This document shows positions 16,221-24,679 of a DNA stretch of 64,000 nt, piece by piece. The stretch spans positions 330,954 through 394,953 of the forward strand of contig NZ_LMLZ01000020.1 in assembly GCF_001422735.1 (NCBI RefSeq). The letters are read 5' to 3'. The notes under the pieces are model-generated. The model ran no database searches. It was not told the DNA's origin and was given only the letters and a program-made list of their open reading frames with translations. Made by a program: the position numbers and the translations under genes. Position 1 is the stretch's first letter; each line of letters starts with the position of its first letter. Source of the DNA: Acidovorax sp. Leaf78. GTDB lineage: Bacteria > Pseudomonadota > Gammaproteobacteria > Burkholderiales > Burkholderiaceae_C.

Positions 16221-16712
16221 ATGACGCAAAAAACAAGGCGCGATATCACCGCCAACGAAGCGCTTCCCCTCATCAAAGAAGCGGCCACCTGGAAAGGAAC
16301 GACGTATGCCCTGCGCGGATCTGCTTCCACCAAAGGGGGCTCTGGCGACTGCAGCGGAACGACGTTCTTGATCTACCGCGAAGCGGGCTTTCCGTACGAA
16401 TATCAGACGTCGGGCACCTTCCCTGCCTATGCCCAGCGCTCAGGGCTATTTCGCCTGTTGACGGCGACGGAGGCGGTGCAACCGGGCGATGTGCTGTCCT
16501 GGCCCAATCACATGGCGATCTATGCTGGTTCTGCGCTTCAAAAGGAAGACGCCACCACGCAGCGTGTCAACGCCAATGGCAAGAACTGGACGCAGCACAA
16601 CGATATTTTCACGGCCACCCGTCCGAACGGGCCCGCGTACATGCCGGCGTCCTTGCGCTACTGGCGGCCGGATCCTCCCAAGGTCTACCGCTACCAGACC
16701 AGCGCTCCATGA
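16221..16712 (+). CDS. NlpC/P60-like cysteine peptidase-fold protein without signal peptide
   Basis: Protein of 163 residues. GDCSGTTFLIYREAG carries a probable nucleophile Cys44, and PGDVLSWPNHMAIYAG carries His97; this Cys then GD-x-His-xx-IY pattern is that of NlpC/P60 and related amidases, which cut peptidoglycan stem peptides. No signal peptide or membrane segment is present, so it is not exported by Sec. It overlaps the next gene by 4 nt. A 60-bp stretch I counted is about 60% GC, lower than the flanking genes. It could be a contact-delivered amidase effector, a phage-type lysin or a cytosolic hydrolase; the sequence does not decide. Confidence 0.7.
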   Translation: MTQKTRRDITANEALPLIKEAATWKGTTYALRGSASTKGGSGDCSGTTFLIYREAGFPYEYQTSGTFPAYAQRSGLFRLLTATEAVQPGDVLSWPNHMAIYAGSALQKEDATTQRVNANGKNWTQHNDIFTATRPNGPAYMPASLRYWRPDPPKVYRYQTSAP

Positions 16713-17671
16713 CTGCGGCCCTGCCTGATCTTCATCAACGCCTGCGGAGCGCGGTGCGATGTGCCGTCGTGATCGGAGCCAGTCTGTGTCTGGCGCAGCC
16801 CGTCATGGCGAACGACACCAGCGATGGCGTGGCGCCCCGCATTCTCTCGGCGCCCCAGGATGCCCCGCTGCGTGGCGCGCCCAGTGTCAGCAGCGCAGTG
16901 CGCATGCAGGGTGATGAGGTGACTGTGTCCTTGACGCCCCCACCCACACTGGCCGCCCCGGCGCAGTGGCTGATTCAAGGGCCGCTGTTTGGCTGGCTGG
17001 GAGACTCGGACCCTTATCCGGACCGCCACTTCCCGGAGCTGCGTGTCCTCAGCAATGGCCAGCCCGTAGAGGTCACGGAGTCGGTCCGGGCGGTTGCCGG
17101 TGCGGTGGATGTCTCCGAGCTGCTGCGCAAGGCCGGCATCAACCCCTGGCTGATCGCCGACACGCCGCCGTTCGTTCCCACGGAAGGCCTCTCTGCCGAC
17201 GTGCTCTCCCAGCTAATTCGCGCAGGTGCTGTGGGCACCTCGGGCACCGACCACCTCGCCCAGTGGCGCGCGCAGCGCACACTGGGCGTGGCGCTGCCCG
17301 CGGGCCAGACGCTGGACATCCGCTACCGGCTGCGCCCCGGGTACGCGCTGATGACGCAGCAGGCCCTCACAAAAGCCAACCTGCGCCACCGCTACTGCCT
17401 GACGGACGCGCCATTGCGCGCGCTGAGCACACAGTTCGGCCGTTCTGCCCAGTTCATCGCCAAGCGCTACGAGATTGCCGTGGGCGCGCAAGACCGCACG
17501 CCGCCGACTGTGCGCCTGAGCGTGGTGCCGCAGCCGGGGGTGGCGTTGGTAGCGGCCTGCACACGGGGCCATGTGCGGCTGGCTGGCGTGGGCGGTTGGA
17601 CCGATGTCGAGGTCTTACCGGATCAGCGTGCGGTGCTGCATGTGTTGACGCTGGAGCCTGCCGGCCGTTGA
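16709..17671 (+). CDS. Secreted protein, DUF4424-like, coupled to the peptidase
   Basis: Protein of 320 residues with a signal peptide (hydrophobic core CAVVIGASLCLA, cleavage near PVMAND), so it is periplasmic or exported. Length and the pattern of a VSxLLRKAGI block, a GTSGTDHLAQW block and a late LDIRYRLRPGYALM strand resemble DUF4424 proteins as I remember them; that assignment is from memory and uncertain. The ATG (16709) overlaps the stop of the NlpC/P60-like gene (ATGA), so the two are made together. An immunity role against the upstream enzyme is possible because it reaches the compartment where such enzymes act. It could equally be a substrate-binding partner. Confidence 0.7.
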   Translation: MTAALPDLHQRLRSAVRCAVVIGASLCLAQPVMANDTSDGVAPRILSAPQDAPLRGAPSVSSAVRMQGDEVTVSLTPPPTLAAPAQWLIQGPLFGWLGDSDPYPDRHFPELRVLSNGQPVEVTESVRAVAGAVDVSELLRKAGINPWLIADTPPFVPTEGLSADVLSQLIRAGAVGTSGTDHLAQWRAQRTLGVALPAGQTLDIRYRLRPGYALMTQQALTKANLRHRYCLTDAPLRALSTQFGRSAQFIAKRYEIAVGAQDRTPPTVRLSVVPQPGVALVAACTRGHVRLAGVGGWTDVEVLPDQRAVLHVLTLEPAGR

Positions 17672-17777
17672 TGGCGCGGACGCAAAGCGGACCTGCTAGG
17701 TTCGCGCGAATGCAGGCAGTGGACCGCCGTCGTGGATGCGCCATTCGGGCTCGGTGGAACACCTCTGAAGACCTGTA

Positions 17778-17822
17778 GTGCTATTGAATAAATAGCTGCC
17801 AGCGTTTGATGAATAGGCGTTA
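17778..17822. repeat. Dispersed ATAGCTGCT repeat, copy 3
   Basis: It reads AAATAGCTGCCAGCGTTTGA then ATAGGCGTTAGG. It is a degenerate family member between the convergent secreted-protein gene and the KefC-like gene. It touches the stop codon of the latter (17820-17822), so it supplies that gene's last bases. Confidence 0.7.
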
Positions 17823-19724
17823 GGTCCGGTTTTTGGTCTCATCTTGGGCGCTGGCGATCGCATCGCCCCCCTCGCCAGCCTTCTCTGCTTCATACCCCGG
17901 ATACGCGCCACCCGCGGCATCCAGCGCGGCACTCTCCTGCCGCTCCCTCGCCATCTGCTCCGCAAACTGGTTGCGCCCCTCGCGCGCCACGGCGATGAAC
18001 TTGGCGCGGTCCTTGTGGTGCGGGTACATGCGGTCGGCCAGCGCGATGTTGTGGGCGCGAAAGCGCTGGGCGATGGCCGTGGCTTCGGTGGGCTGCAGGC
18101 CCATCAGTTCCAGCACGGTGTGGGCGCTTTGCAGGCTGGATTCGAACAGCTCGCGCTGCACCAGCGTCACGCCCACATCGCGCAGCTTGTTCCAGTGGGT
18201 GACGTCGCGGGCGCGGGCCACTATCTGCAGCTGGGGAAAATGCTCGCGGGCCAGCTTGGCGATCTTGAGGGACTGCTCGGCGTCGTCCACCGCGATGACC
18301 AGGATGCGGGCGTGCTCGGCGCCAGCGATGCGCAGCAGGTCCAGGCGCGTGGCGTCGCCGTAGAACACGCGGTAGCCGAAGGTGCGCGCCACTTCCAGCA
18401 TCTCCACGCTGTGGTCCAGCACCGTGGTGCGAAAGCCCTGGGCCAGCAGCACGCGCGAGACGATCTGCCCGTAGCGGCCGAAGCCCGCGATGATGATGGG
18501 CGCCTCTTGTGGCTCGGAGATTTCCTCGGCCGTGGGGGCCTTGACGTGCGCATAGCGGCGCAGCAGTGCGCGGTCGAGCACCACGAGCAGCAGCGGGCTG
18601 ATCAGCATCGACAGCGCCACTGCGCCGATCAGCAGCGACGCCGTCTCGGCCGGGAACACGCTGGCACCAGCCGCAGCCTGGAACACCACGAACGCGAACT
18701 CACCGCCCTGGGCCAGCAGCAGCGTGAACACCGGGCGCTCCTGGTAGGGGATGTTGACGAGCTTGGCCAGGGTGTAGATGACGATGGCCTTGGCCGCCAG
18801 AAAGCCGACCAGGATGGCGGCCATGAGGCCGGGCGAGCGCAGGATCACGCCGAAGTCGATGCTCATGCCCACGGCGATGAAGAACAGCCCGAGCAGCAGG
18901 CCCTTGAAGGGTTCGATGTCGGCCTCCAGCTCGCGCCGGTACTCGCTGTCGGCCAGCAGCACGCCGGCGAGGAAGGCGCCCAGCGCCATCGACAGGCCCA
19001 CGATCACCATCAGGTAAGCGATGCCCACCACCAACAGCAGTGCGGCGGCGGTGAAGATCTCGGGCGTGTTGCTCTTGGCGATCCAGCGCAGCACGGGGCG
19101 CAGCAGCAGGCGCCCGCCCAGGATGATGGCCGCGATCACGCCCACGATCTTGAGCACCTCCAGCGCCAATTCGCCCGGCGTGTGGCCCGCGCCGTCGCCC
19201 GCAGCGGCGCCCAGCACTGGCAGCAGGGCCAAGATGGGAATGGCCGCTACGTCCTGGAACAGCAGGATGGAAAAGCCCGCCTGCCCGCTCTGGGTGCGCA
19301 TGAGGTTGCGCTCGGACAGCGACTGCAGCGCGATGGCTGTGGATGACAAAGCCAGGCCCAGGGCGCCCACCAGGCTCACGCGCCAGGGCAGTCCGGCGAG
19401 TGCGCCCAGCGCGAACAGCACGGCCGCACAGCCCAGCACCTGCGCAGTGCCGGTGCCGAAGATGGGGCGGCGCAGCGCCCACAGGCGGCTCGGTTGCAGC
19501 TCCAGCCCGACGAGGAACAACATCAGCACCACGCCGAATTCAGCGAAATGCAGGATGTCCTGCACGTTGCTCACCAGCCCCAGGCCCCAGGGCCCGATGG
19601 CGATGCCCGCCGCCAGGTAGCCGATGATGGCCCCGAGGCCCAGCGCCTTGGCAATGGGCACGGCCAGCACCGCGGCGGTGAGGTACAGGAAGCCGTAAGT
19701 GAGCCAGGTAGGGGCGTGTTCCAT
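17820..19724 (-). CDS. KefC-type cation:proton antiporter with RCK/TrkA-N domain
   Basis: Protein of 634 residues. The first ~380 form a CPA2 Na+/H+ exchanger-like membrane domain with about 12 helices (start LTYGFLYLTAAVLAVPIAKA, conserved ILLFQDVAAIPILALLP). Then comes an RCK/TrkA-N NAD-binding domain with the Rossmann motif IIIAGFGRYGQ and the second motif GDATRLDLLRIAGAEHA. A charged C-terminal tail follows. KefC/YbaL/RosB proteins export K+ in exchange for protons, often gated by glutathione adducts. The YbaL/KefC distinction is not certain here. It is a single gene with no KefF partner. Confidence 0.9.
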   Translation of the reverse strand: MEHAPTWLTYGFLYLTAAVLAVPIAKALGLGAIIGYLAAGIAIGPWGLGLVSNVQDILHFAEFGVVLMLFLVGLELQPSRLWALRRPIFGTGTAQVLGCAAVLFALGALAGLPWRVSLVGALGLALSSTAIALQSLSERNLMRTQSGQAGFSILLFQDVAAIPILALLPVLGAAAGDGAGHTPGELALEVLKIVGVIAAIILGGRLLLRPVLRWIAKSNTPEIFTAAALLLVVGIAYLMVIVGLSMALGAFLAGVLLADSEYRRELEADIEPFKGLLLGLFFIAVGMSIDFGVILRSPGLMAAILVGFLAAKAIVIYTLAKLVNIPYQERPVFTLLLAQGGEFAFVVFQAAAGASVFPAETASLLIGAVALSMLISPLLLVVLDRALLRRYAHVKAPTAEEISEPQEAPIIIAGFGRYGQIVSRVLLAQGFRTTVLDHSVEMLEVARTFGYRVFYGDATRLDLLRIAGAEHARILVIAVDDAEQSLKIAKLAREHFPQLQIVARARDVTHWNKLRDVGVTLVQRELFESSLQSAHTVLELMGLQPTEATAIAQRFRAHNIALADRMYPHHKDRAKFIAVAREGRNQFAEQMARERQESAALDAAGGAYPGYEAEKAGEGGDAIASAQDETKNRT

Positions 19725-20082
19725 GTCTGAATAAAGGCTGGGGCGACGGCCAAAGCCGTGGCCTGTTCAAGGTGTGGGGGGCGTGTGCGGAACGTACGAG
19801 CGGGCCTGTGCGGGGCTTGAGGCCGCACGTCCGCATGCCCGTGCTAAAGGCGTACGGATGGCATGGATTTTGGCACCGCTGAGCCCGCGCGGCAGCGGGT
19901 GTGCCGTGTTTACTGCACCAGCCTGACGTGGTTGCGCGGCAGTCCACCGGCGTGCTTCTTTTTTGATAGCTGCTTGCGCTGGGTGGCTGAGCGCGAGCGG
20001 CTGTTTTTGCCTGCGTCAAGCCGCCAGGCAGGCCGCGTTGCTAAGATGCGGGCCCCTCTTGGCTTTCTCTTGGTGTGACCTC
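19725..20082. other. 358-bp intergenic region between the antiporter and the LysE gene
   Basis: Divergent promoters are expected here since the two neighbours point away from each other. I see no gene. It holds a partial copy of the dispersed repeat (19961-19985). No confident -35/-10 pair, terminator or RNA could be assigned. GC is high except in that repeat. Confidence 0.5.
19961..19985. repeat. Dispersed ATAGCTGCT repeat, copy 4 (5' half only)
   Basis: GATAGCTGCTTGCGCT preceded by a T-run; the right half is too degraded to recognise. It lies in the long intergenic region upstream of the LysE gene. Confidence 0.55.
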
Positions 20083-20721
20083 ATGGACTTGCAGACCTGG
20101 CTGGCGTTTTTTGCGGCATCGTGCCTGATAGCGGTGTCGCCGGGCTCAGGCGCCGTGCTGTCGATGAGCCACGGCCTGTCGTACGGCGTGCGCAAGACGG
20201 GCGCCACCATCCTGGGCCTGCAGCTGGGGCTGCTGCTGATCTTGCTGGTCGCAGGCGCGGGTGTGGGCTCGCTGCTGCTGGCGTCCGAGGTGGCCTTCAG
20301 CATCGTGAAGGTGCTGGGCGCCTGCTACCTGATCTACGTCGGCTTCAACCAATGGCGCGCGGGCGATGCGTCGCCCGTGCAGGGCGACGAGGCCGCGTCG
20401 GCGGGCACCTGGCAAAAGCGCTGCCTGACGGGCTTTTTGACCAACGCCACCAACCCCAAGGGCATCATCTTCATGGTGGCCGTGCTGCCTCAGTTCATGA
20501 CCGACACGCGCCCGCTGTGGTCGCAACTGCTGGTGATGGCTGCCACCACGCTGACGGTGGACGTGGTGGTGATGCACGGCTACGCTTTCGGGGCCAGCGC
20601 GCTGCGCCGCCTGATGCGCAGCGCGCGGGCGGTGCGCACGCAGAACCGGGTGTTCGGCGGGCTGCTGATGGCGGTGGGTGCAGGGCTGTTCTTTGTGAAG
20701 CGGGGCGGGCAGCACGCCTGA
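20083..20721 (+). CDS. LysE/RhtB-family amino-acid exporter
   Basis: Inner-membrane protein of 212 residues with six hydrophobic segments. It has the LysE/RhtB signature near the N-terminus (SCLIAVSPGSGAVLSMSHGL) and the conserved GFLTNATNPKGIIFMVAVLPQF block. Family members export amino acids such as threonine, homoserine, lysine or leucine. Substrate not readable. ATG 20083 is the first Met that gives the normal N-terminus; an upstream extension in the frame is not family-like. It is monocistronic, between two repeat copies. Confidence 0.9.
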   Translation: MDLQTWLAFFAASCLIAVSPGSGAVLSMSHGLSYGVRKTGATILGLQLGLLLILLVAGAGVGSLLLASEVAFSIVKVLGACYLIYVGFNQWRAGDASPVQGDEAASAGTWQKRCLTGFLTNATNPKGIIFMVAVLPQFMTDTRPLWSQLLVMAATTLTVDVVVMHGYAFGASALRRLMRSARAVRTQNRVFGGLLMAVGAGLFFVKRGGQHA

Positions 20722-20800
20722 GCGCGGACCGTCCCGGGTGGCTGCAGCGCCGCCGTGCAGGTGGTCTGTGCGGCCCGTGCGGCCTGCACGGTTTTGCTCT

Positions 20801-20864
20801 GAATTTAATAGCTACTAGCGCTTATCCATCAAGCGGTAGGGCACGATTTGGCTTGAAGTTTTCA
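20801..20864. repeat. Dispersed ATAGCTGCT repeat, copy 5
   Basis: It reads TTAATAGCTACTAGCGCTTA then, after a short loop, ATCAAGCGGTAGGGC and a T-rich end. CGCTT and AAGCG form the inner arms. It lies between the LysE gene and the parA-like gene. Confidence 0.75.
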
Positions 20865-20892
20865 TGAACCCAAAGATTCGAAGGAGCTCGCC

Positions 20893-21510
20893 ATGCCAGT
20901 GATCGTTGTCGCCAATCCCAAGGGCGGCGTGGGCAAGTCCACGCTGTCCACCAACATCGCGGGCTACTTTGCGAGCCAGGGGCACCCCGTGATCCTGGGC
21001 GACACGGACCGGCAGGAGTCCGCCAAGCTGTGGCTGGGCCTGCGGCCCCCGGCCGCGCGCACCATCGGCGCCTGGGATGCCAGCTCGGACGTGATCAGCC
21101 GCCCGCCCAAGGGCACGACGCATGCCGTGTTGGACACCCCCGCCGGCCTGCACGGCTGGCGGCTGAACGACGTGCTCAAGCTGGCCGACAAGGTCATCGT
21201 GCCCCTGCAGCCCAGCGTGTTCGACATCTTTGCCACGCGCAGTTTTCTGGACCAACTGGCCGAGCACCGCCACGCAGCGGGCGTGCCAGTGGGCATCGTC
21301 GGCATGCGGGTGGATGGGCGCACCAAGGCGGCCGAGCAGTTGCACCACTTCGTGGACAACCTCGGGTTTCCGGTGCTGGGTTATCTGCGCGACACGCAGA
21401 ACTATGTGCACCTGGCGGCGCATGGCCTCACGCTGTTCGATGTGGCGCCGGGCCGCGTGGCGCGGGACCTGGAGCAGTGGCAAGGCATCCGCATCTGGCT
21501 CGACGCATGA
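20893..21510 (+). CDS. Orphan ParA/MinD-family ATPase
   Basis: Deviant Walker A ATPase of 205 residues: VVANPKGGVGKSTLSTNIAG at the N-terminus, a second nucleotide-contact region DTDRQESAKLW, and LDTPAGLHG as the Walker B equivalent. The protein is shorter than chromosomal ParA (about 260) and lacks an N-terminal HTH. ATG 20893 follows GAAGGAG. No parB or parS-like site is adjacent. Such small orphan ParAs position protein clusters or cell-pole components in other bacteria; the cargo here is unknown. Confidence 0.85.
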   Translation: MPVIVVANPKGGVGKSTLSTNIAGYFASQGHPVILGDTDRQESAKLWLGLRPPAARTIGAWDASSDVISRPPKGTTHAVLDTPAGLHGWRLNDVLKLADKVIVPLQPSVFDIFATRSFLDQLAEHRHAAGVPVGIVGMRVDGRTKAAEQLHHFVDNLGFPVLGYLRDTQNYVHLAAHGLTLFDVAPGRVARDLEQWQGIRIWLDA

Positions 21511-21615
21511 CGGACGCGGTTTTGAAGGACGCTGTGAAGCCAAAAATCCTGCGGGAAAACACCTGCTGTCCCGCGCCAGACAAGGCGCGCCCGGGTGCGG
21601 CGCTACATTGGGGCG

Positions 21616-22080
21616 ATGAAAATCTTCCGCTCCTACTCCGAAGTCAGCGCCAGCGTCGGCCAGGAGGTCGCCGTGACCGACTGGATCACCATCACGCAGG
21701 AACAGGTCAACCTGTTCGCCCAGGCCACGGGCGACCACCAGTGGATCCATGTGGACCCCGAGCGTGCGAAGGCCGGGCCGTTCGGCGCGCCGATCGCGCA
21801 TGGGTTTCTCACGCTGTCGCTGATCCCGCAGTTCTTCGAGACGGGCCTGACCATCGAGGGCTCGCGCATGGGTGTGAACTACGGGCTCAACAAGGTGCGC
21901 TTCACCGCGCCGGTGCCGGTGGGCAGCCGCCTGCGTGCGCGCCTCACACTGCAGGCCGCCGAGCCCGTGGCGCCGGACGGCATGCAGATGACGTGGCTCG
22001 TGACGGTGGAGCGCGAGGGCAGCGACAAGCCGGTGTGCGTGGCGGAATCGCTGGCGCGCAACTTCGGCGCTCCGGCGTAG
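21616..22080 (+). CDS. MaoC-like (R)-specific enoyl-CoA hydratase
   Basis: Hotdog hydratase of 154 residues with the hydratase-2 motif: ATGDHQWIHVDPERAKAGPF supplies catalytic Asp and His, followed by GAPIAHGFLTLSL. The family hydrates (R)-enoyl-CoA in fatty-acid and polyhydroxyalkanoate metabolism. The start at ATG 21616 gives the usual N-terminus; seven upstream codons are open without a ribosome site. It lies between parA-like and LysR genes on the same strand, with 105 and 101-nt gaps, so it is probably its own unit. Confidence 0.9.
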   Translation: MKIFRSYSEVSASVGQEVAVTDWITITQEQVNLFAQATGDHQWIHVDPERAKAGPFGAPIAHGFLTLSLIPQFFETGLTIEGSRMGVNYGLNKVRFTAPVPVGSRLRARLTLQAAEPVAPDGMQMTWLVTVEREGSDKPVCVAESLARNFGAPA

Positions 22081-22109
22081 AAGCTCTGTTCAGCCTCCTC
22101 TCCCCCAGT

Positions 22110-22132
22110 CCCTCTCCCGTAGGGGGAGAGGG
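22110..22132. repeat. Short inverted repeat CCCTCTCCC / GGGGAGAGGG
   Basis: CCCTCTCCC (22110-22118), a 3-nt loop, then GGGGGAGAGGG (22122-22132), preceded by a partial extra copy (CTCTCCCCC, about 22098-22106). This purine/pyrimidine hairpin is a common dispersed element in such genomes. It lies in the 101-bp gap after the MaoC gene and may end its transcript, though there is no U-run. Confidence 0.6.
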
Positions 22133-22181
22133 GAGTCGCATCCGCCCTCGTATGGGCGCGGCTGGACGGAGGAGCTGAACC

Positions 22182-23123
22182 ATGGACCGTCTGCAAGCCA
22201 TGAAGGTCTTCGAGCGCGTGGTGGAGGAGGGCGGCTTTGCCGCCGCTGCCCGCGCCATGGACATGTCGCCCCCGGTGGTCACCCGAATGGTGGCCGAGCT
22301 GGAGCAGCACCTGGGCACCCGCCTGCTGCAGCGCACCACCCGCAAGCTCGCGCTTACCGACGCGGGCGAGTCGTACCTGCAGCGTGTGCGCACCATCCTG
22401 CACGAGATCGACGATGCGGAGGCCGCTGCGGCCGCCAGCACGCGCGACCTGCGCGGCACGATCCGCATCGTGGCCGCGCCCGTGCTGGCCACCAATTTCC
22501 TCGCGCCCATGATGGCGCTGTGGCATGCCCACTATCCCAAGCTGATGCTCGATATCAGCATCGATGCGTTCGCCATGGCCCGGGTGGATGAGTTCGACGT
22601 GACCATCATGGTGGCGGGTGAAGACTTCGACGCCAACATCGTGGCGCGGCCGCTGCAGCAGGGCGAGGCCATCGTGGTTGCGTCGCCGGACTACCTGGAG
22701 CGCCGGGGCATTCCGCGCGAACCGCAGGACCTGGTGCACCACGACCACCTGCGCGACTCTGGCATGGCGGCGCGGTCGCAGGCCGGACCCGGGCGCAAGC
22801 TGCGCCTGCAGTCGCTCAGCGGCAGCCAGCCCGCGCAAGAAATCGACGTGCCCGCCGTGCTGCAGTCGGTCAGCACCGAGTTGCTGCTGCGCGCTGCGGT
22901 GGATGGCGCGGGCGTGGCGATCACCTCGCGGCTGCTGGCCGAAGAGCACTTGGCGCGGGGCGAGCTGGTGCACATCCTGCCCGCGTGGATCTTCTCGCGC
23001 TACACCATCTACGCCGCGCTGCCGTCAGGCCGCATGCTGCCGGCGCGCACCAAGGTGCTGTTGGACTTTTTGACGGAGCAGGTGCCGTTGGCCATGGCGG
23101 AGCAAAAGCGCCAGAAGCTGTAG
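22182..23123 (+). CDS. LysR-family transcriptional regulator
   Basis: LysR regulator of 313 residues with the HTH in residues about 1-60 (EEGGFAAAARAMDMSPPVVT) and an effector domain beginning RGTIRIVAAPVLATNFLAP. ATG 22182 follows GGAGGAG at good spacing. It is not divergent from a gene (upstream MaoC is on the same strand), so its target cannot be guessed from orientation. The C-terminal end is charged (AEQKRQKL). Its domain layout is close to that of the LysR at 5993. Confidence 0.88.
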   Translation: MDRLQAMKVFERVVEEGGFAAAARAMDMSPPVVTRMVAELEQHLGTRLLQRTTRKLALTDAGESYLQRVRTILHEIDDAEAAAAASTRDLRGTIRIVAAPVLATNFLAPMMALWHAHYPKLMLDISIDAFAMARVDEFDVTIMVAGEDFDANIVARPLQQGEAIVVASPDYLERRGIPREPQDLVHHDHLRDSGMAARSQAGPGRKLRLQSLSGSQPAQEIDVPAVLQSVSTELLLRAAVDGAGVAITSRLLAEEHLARGELVHILPAWIFSRYTIYAALPSGRMLPARTKVLLDFLTEQVPLAMAEQKRQKL

Positions 23124-23129
23124 CGCTGG

Positions 23130-23176
23130 CGTGCGTCTGCGTCTGCGTCTGTGTTTGCACCTGCTTCTGCACCTGC
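23130..23176. repeat. Short imperfect hexanucleotide tandem (TGCGTC / TGCACC)
   Basis: About eight units of a 6-bp motif (TGCGTC repeated, then variants TGTGTT, TGCACC, TGCTTC, TGCACC) immediately after the LysR stop codon. It is not coding. Such arrays are prone to slippage. The rest of the 208-bp gap to trmL contains nothing else I can name. Confidence 0.6.
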
Positions 23177-23331
23177 GCTCAGCGAAGGCAAGCGGGTTTG
23201 AATTTGGGGGTGGCGGGCCTGCGAGAGCGGCAGGCGCAGCCAGCAGGATCGGCTTGCAGCGCGGATCGGGCCAGGTCTGAAAAGACTGGGCCTGACTCAG
23301 CGCACCTCAGATAAGCGCTACCAGGTTCAGC

Positions 23332-23859
23332 TCAGCTCAACTGCGCAAAACCGCTGATGATCGTGCCTTCAGGCTCCACGTCAATCCCGCCATCGGGCAT
23401 GGCAAAACTGTTCTGGCGCCAGGCTTCGAACACCGTCACGGCCACCGCGTTGGACAGGTTCAGGCTGCGCTGTCCCGCCACCATCGGCAGGCGAAGGCGC
23501 TGGGCGGGCGGGAAGGTGTCGCGCAGCTCGGGTGGCAAACCGCGGGTCTCGGCCCCGAACACCAGCCAGTCGCCCGCGAAGAACGGGGTGGAGTGCACAG
23601 GCTGCGAGCCCTGCGTGGTCATGGCGAACATGCGGGTCGGGTCCGGCTGGGCGTCGCGCAGAAAGGCAGTCCAGCCTGCGTGGCACTGCACCTGGGCGTA
23701 CTCGTGGTAGTCCAGGCCGGCGCGGCGCATCTGCTTGTCGTCCATCGAAAACCCCAGGGGCTCGATCAGATGAAGCGTGCAGCCTGTGTTGGCCGCCAGG
23801 CGAATCACATTCCCGGTGTTGGGCGGGATCTCGGGTTCGACGAGGACGATATGAAACAT
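23332..23859 (-). CDS. trmL: tRNA (cytidine(34)-2'-O)-methyltransferase TrmL
   Basis: SPOUT-family methyltransferase of 175 residues. Motif 1 is near [13 protein letters not shown], the middle motif is near [11 protein letters not shown], and motif 3 is [20 protein letters not shown], which builds the trefoil-knot SAM site. TrmL methylates the wobble position of leucine tRNAs. The start [17 protein letters not shown] is typical. It is preceded by comF on the same strand but with a 63-nt gap and no overlap. Confidence 0.92.
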   Translation of the reverse strand: MFHIVLVEPEIPPNTGNVIRLAANTGCTLHLIEPLGFSMDDKQMRRAGLDYHEYAQVQCHAGWTAFLRDAQPDPTRMFAMTTQGSQPVHSTPFFAGDWLVFGAETRGLPPELRDTFPPAQRLRLPMVAGQRSLNLSNAVAVTVFEAWRQNSFAMPDGGIDVEPEGTIISGFAQLS

Positions 23860-23922
23860 AGGCCTCTATTGTCTTCGTCCCGAGCGAGAGTGGGACAGCC
23901 GCTGGTAATCAAAAGTATCCCG

Positions 23923-24645
23923 TTAGTCGATGCCGGTGCGGGCCAGCACCACGGCCGTGATGTGTGCCACCCCGGCCTCACGCAGGGCCTGCGTCGCTGC
24001 GTGCAGGGTGGCGCCGGTGGTCATCACATCGTCCAGCAGCACCACACGCTTCCCGCGCAACGCGGCGGCGCGGGCGGGCTCCACCGCAAACGCACCGTTC
24101 AGATTGCGCAGCCGCTGCGCGCGCGGCAAGCCGCTCTGGGCCTCGGTGGCATGTATCCGCAGCAGAGTCCGTGCGTCGGCCTTGGGCCCGGCCAGCTGCC
24201 GCGCCAGCAGGGCCGACTGGTTGAAGCCGCGCTCGCGCAGGCGTTGGGCTGAGAGCGGCACGGGCAACACCCGGTCGGCGGCATCCAGCGCAGGTTCGAT
24301 CCAGGGCGTGCTGCGCATCAGGGTGGCCAGGGTGGCGGCCCAGCCTGCGTCGCCTCGAAACTTGAAATCGCCCAGGATGTCCGACCAGGGATAGGCGTAG
24401 TCCACCGCCGCCATGCAGGCGTCAAACAGGGGCGGGTGCAGCGTGCAGGCGCCGCAGACGGCAACGCCCTGGGGGACCTGCAGCGCACAGCGCTGGCAGC
24501 GGGCGGCCGGCTGGGCGAACCGCGCCGCGCAGGCGTTACAAACGCGTTGCGACGGCCAGGCGTGGCATACGGCGCACTGGCTTGGTACGCGGTGGGCACT
24601 GCTGCGCACGCGGTGCGAAATCCCTTGAAGGGCTTTGAAGAGCAT
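23923..24645 (-). CDS. comF: ComF-family phosphoribosyltransferase-like protein
   Basis: Protein of 240 residues. The N-terminal double zinc-ribbon has four CxxC-type pairs (CAVC, CNAC, CQRC, CGAC). The C-terminal PRTase fold carries the PRPP-binding motif VVLLDDVMTTGAT. ComF proteins take part in DNA uptake (natural transformation) in Gram-positives and Haemophilus-type bacteria; in this group it is usually a stand-alone gene. It starts divergently from the bioC-like gene with 34 bp between starts, so the promoters overlap. Confidence 0.9.
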   Translation of the reverse strand: MLFKALQGISHRVRSSAHRVPSQCAVCHAWPSQRVCNACAARFAQPAARCQRCALQVPQGVAVCGACTLHPPLFDACMAAVDYAYPWSDILGDFKFRGDAGWAATLATLMRSTPWIEPALDAADRVLPVPLSAQRLRERGFNQSALLARQLAGPKADARTLLRIHATEAQSGLPRAQRLRNLNGAFAVEPARAAALRGKRVVLLDDVMTTGATLHAATQALREAGVAHITAVVLARTGID

Positions 24646-24679
24646 GAATCAATATACTCGCGCGTCCCCGTGCATTCCC

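Noticed and set aside
16221..17671. Type VI secretion locus
   Set aside because: No vgrG, hcp, PAAR or tss gene is in the window, so the peptidase pair is described only as a possible effector-immunity pair.
24625..24658. A complete sigma-70 promoter for the bioC-like gene
   Set aside because: TATACT is a good -10, but the two TTGAAG candidates lie 12 and 22 nt away, outside the usual 16-18 nt spacing.
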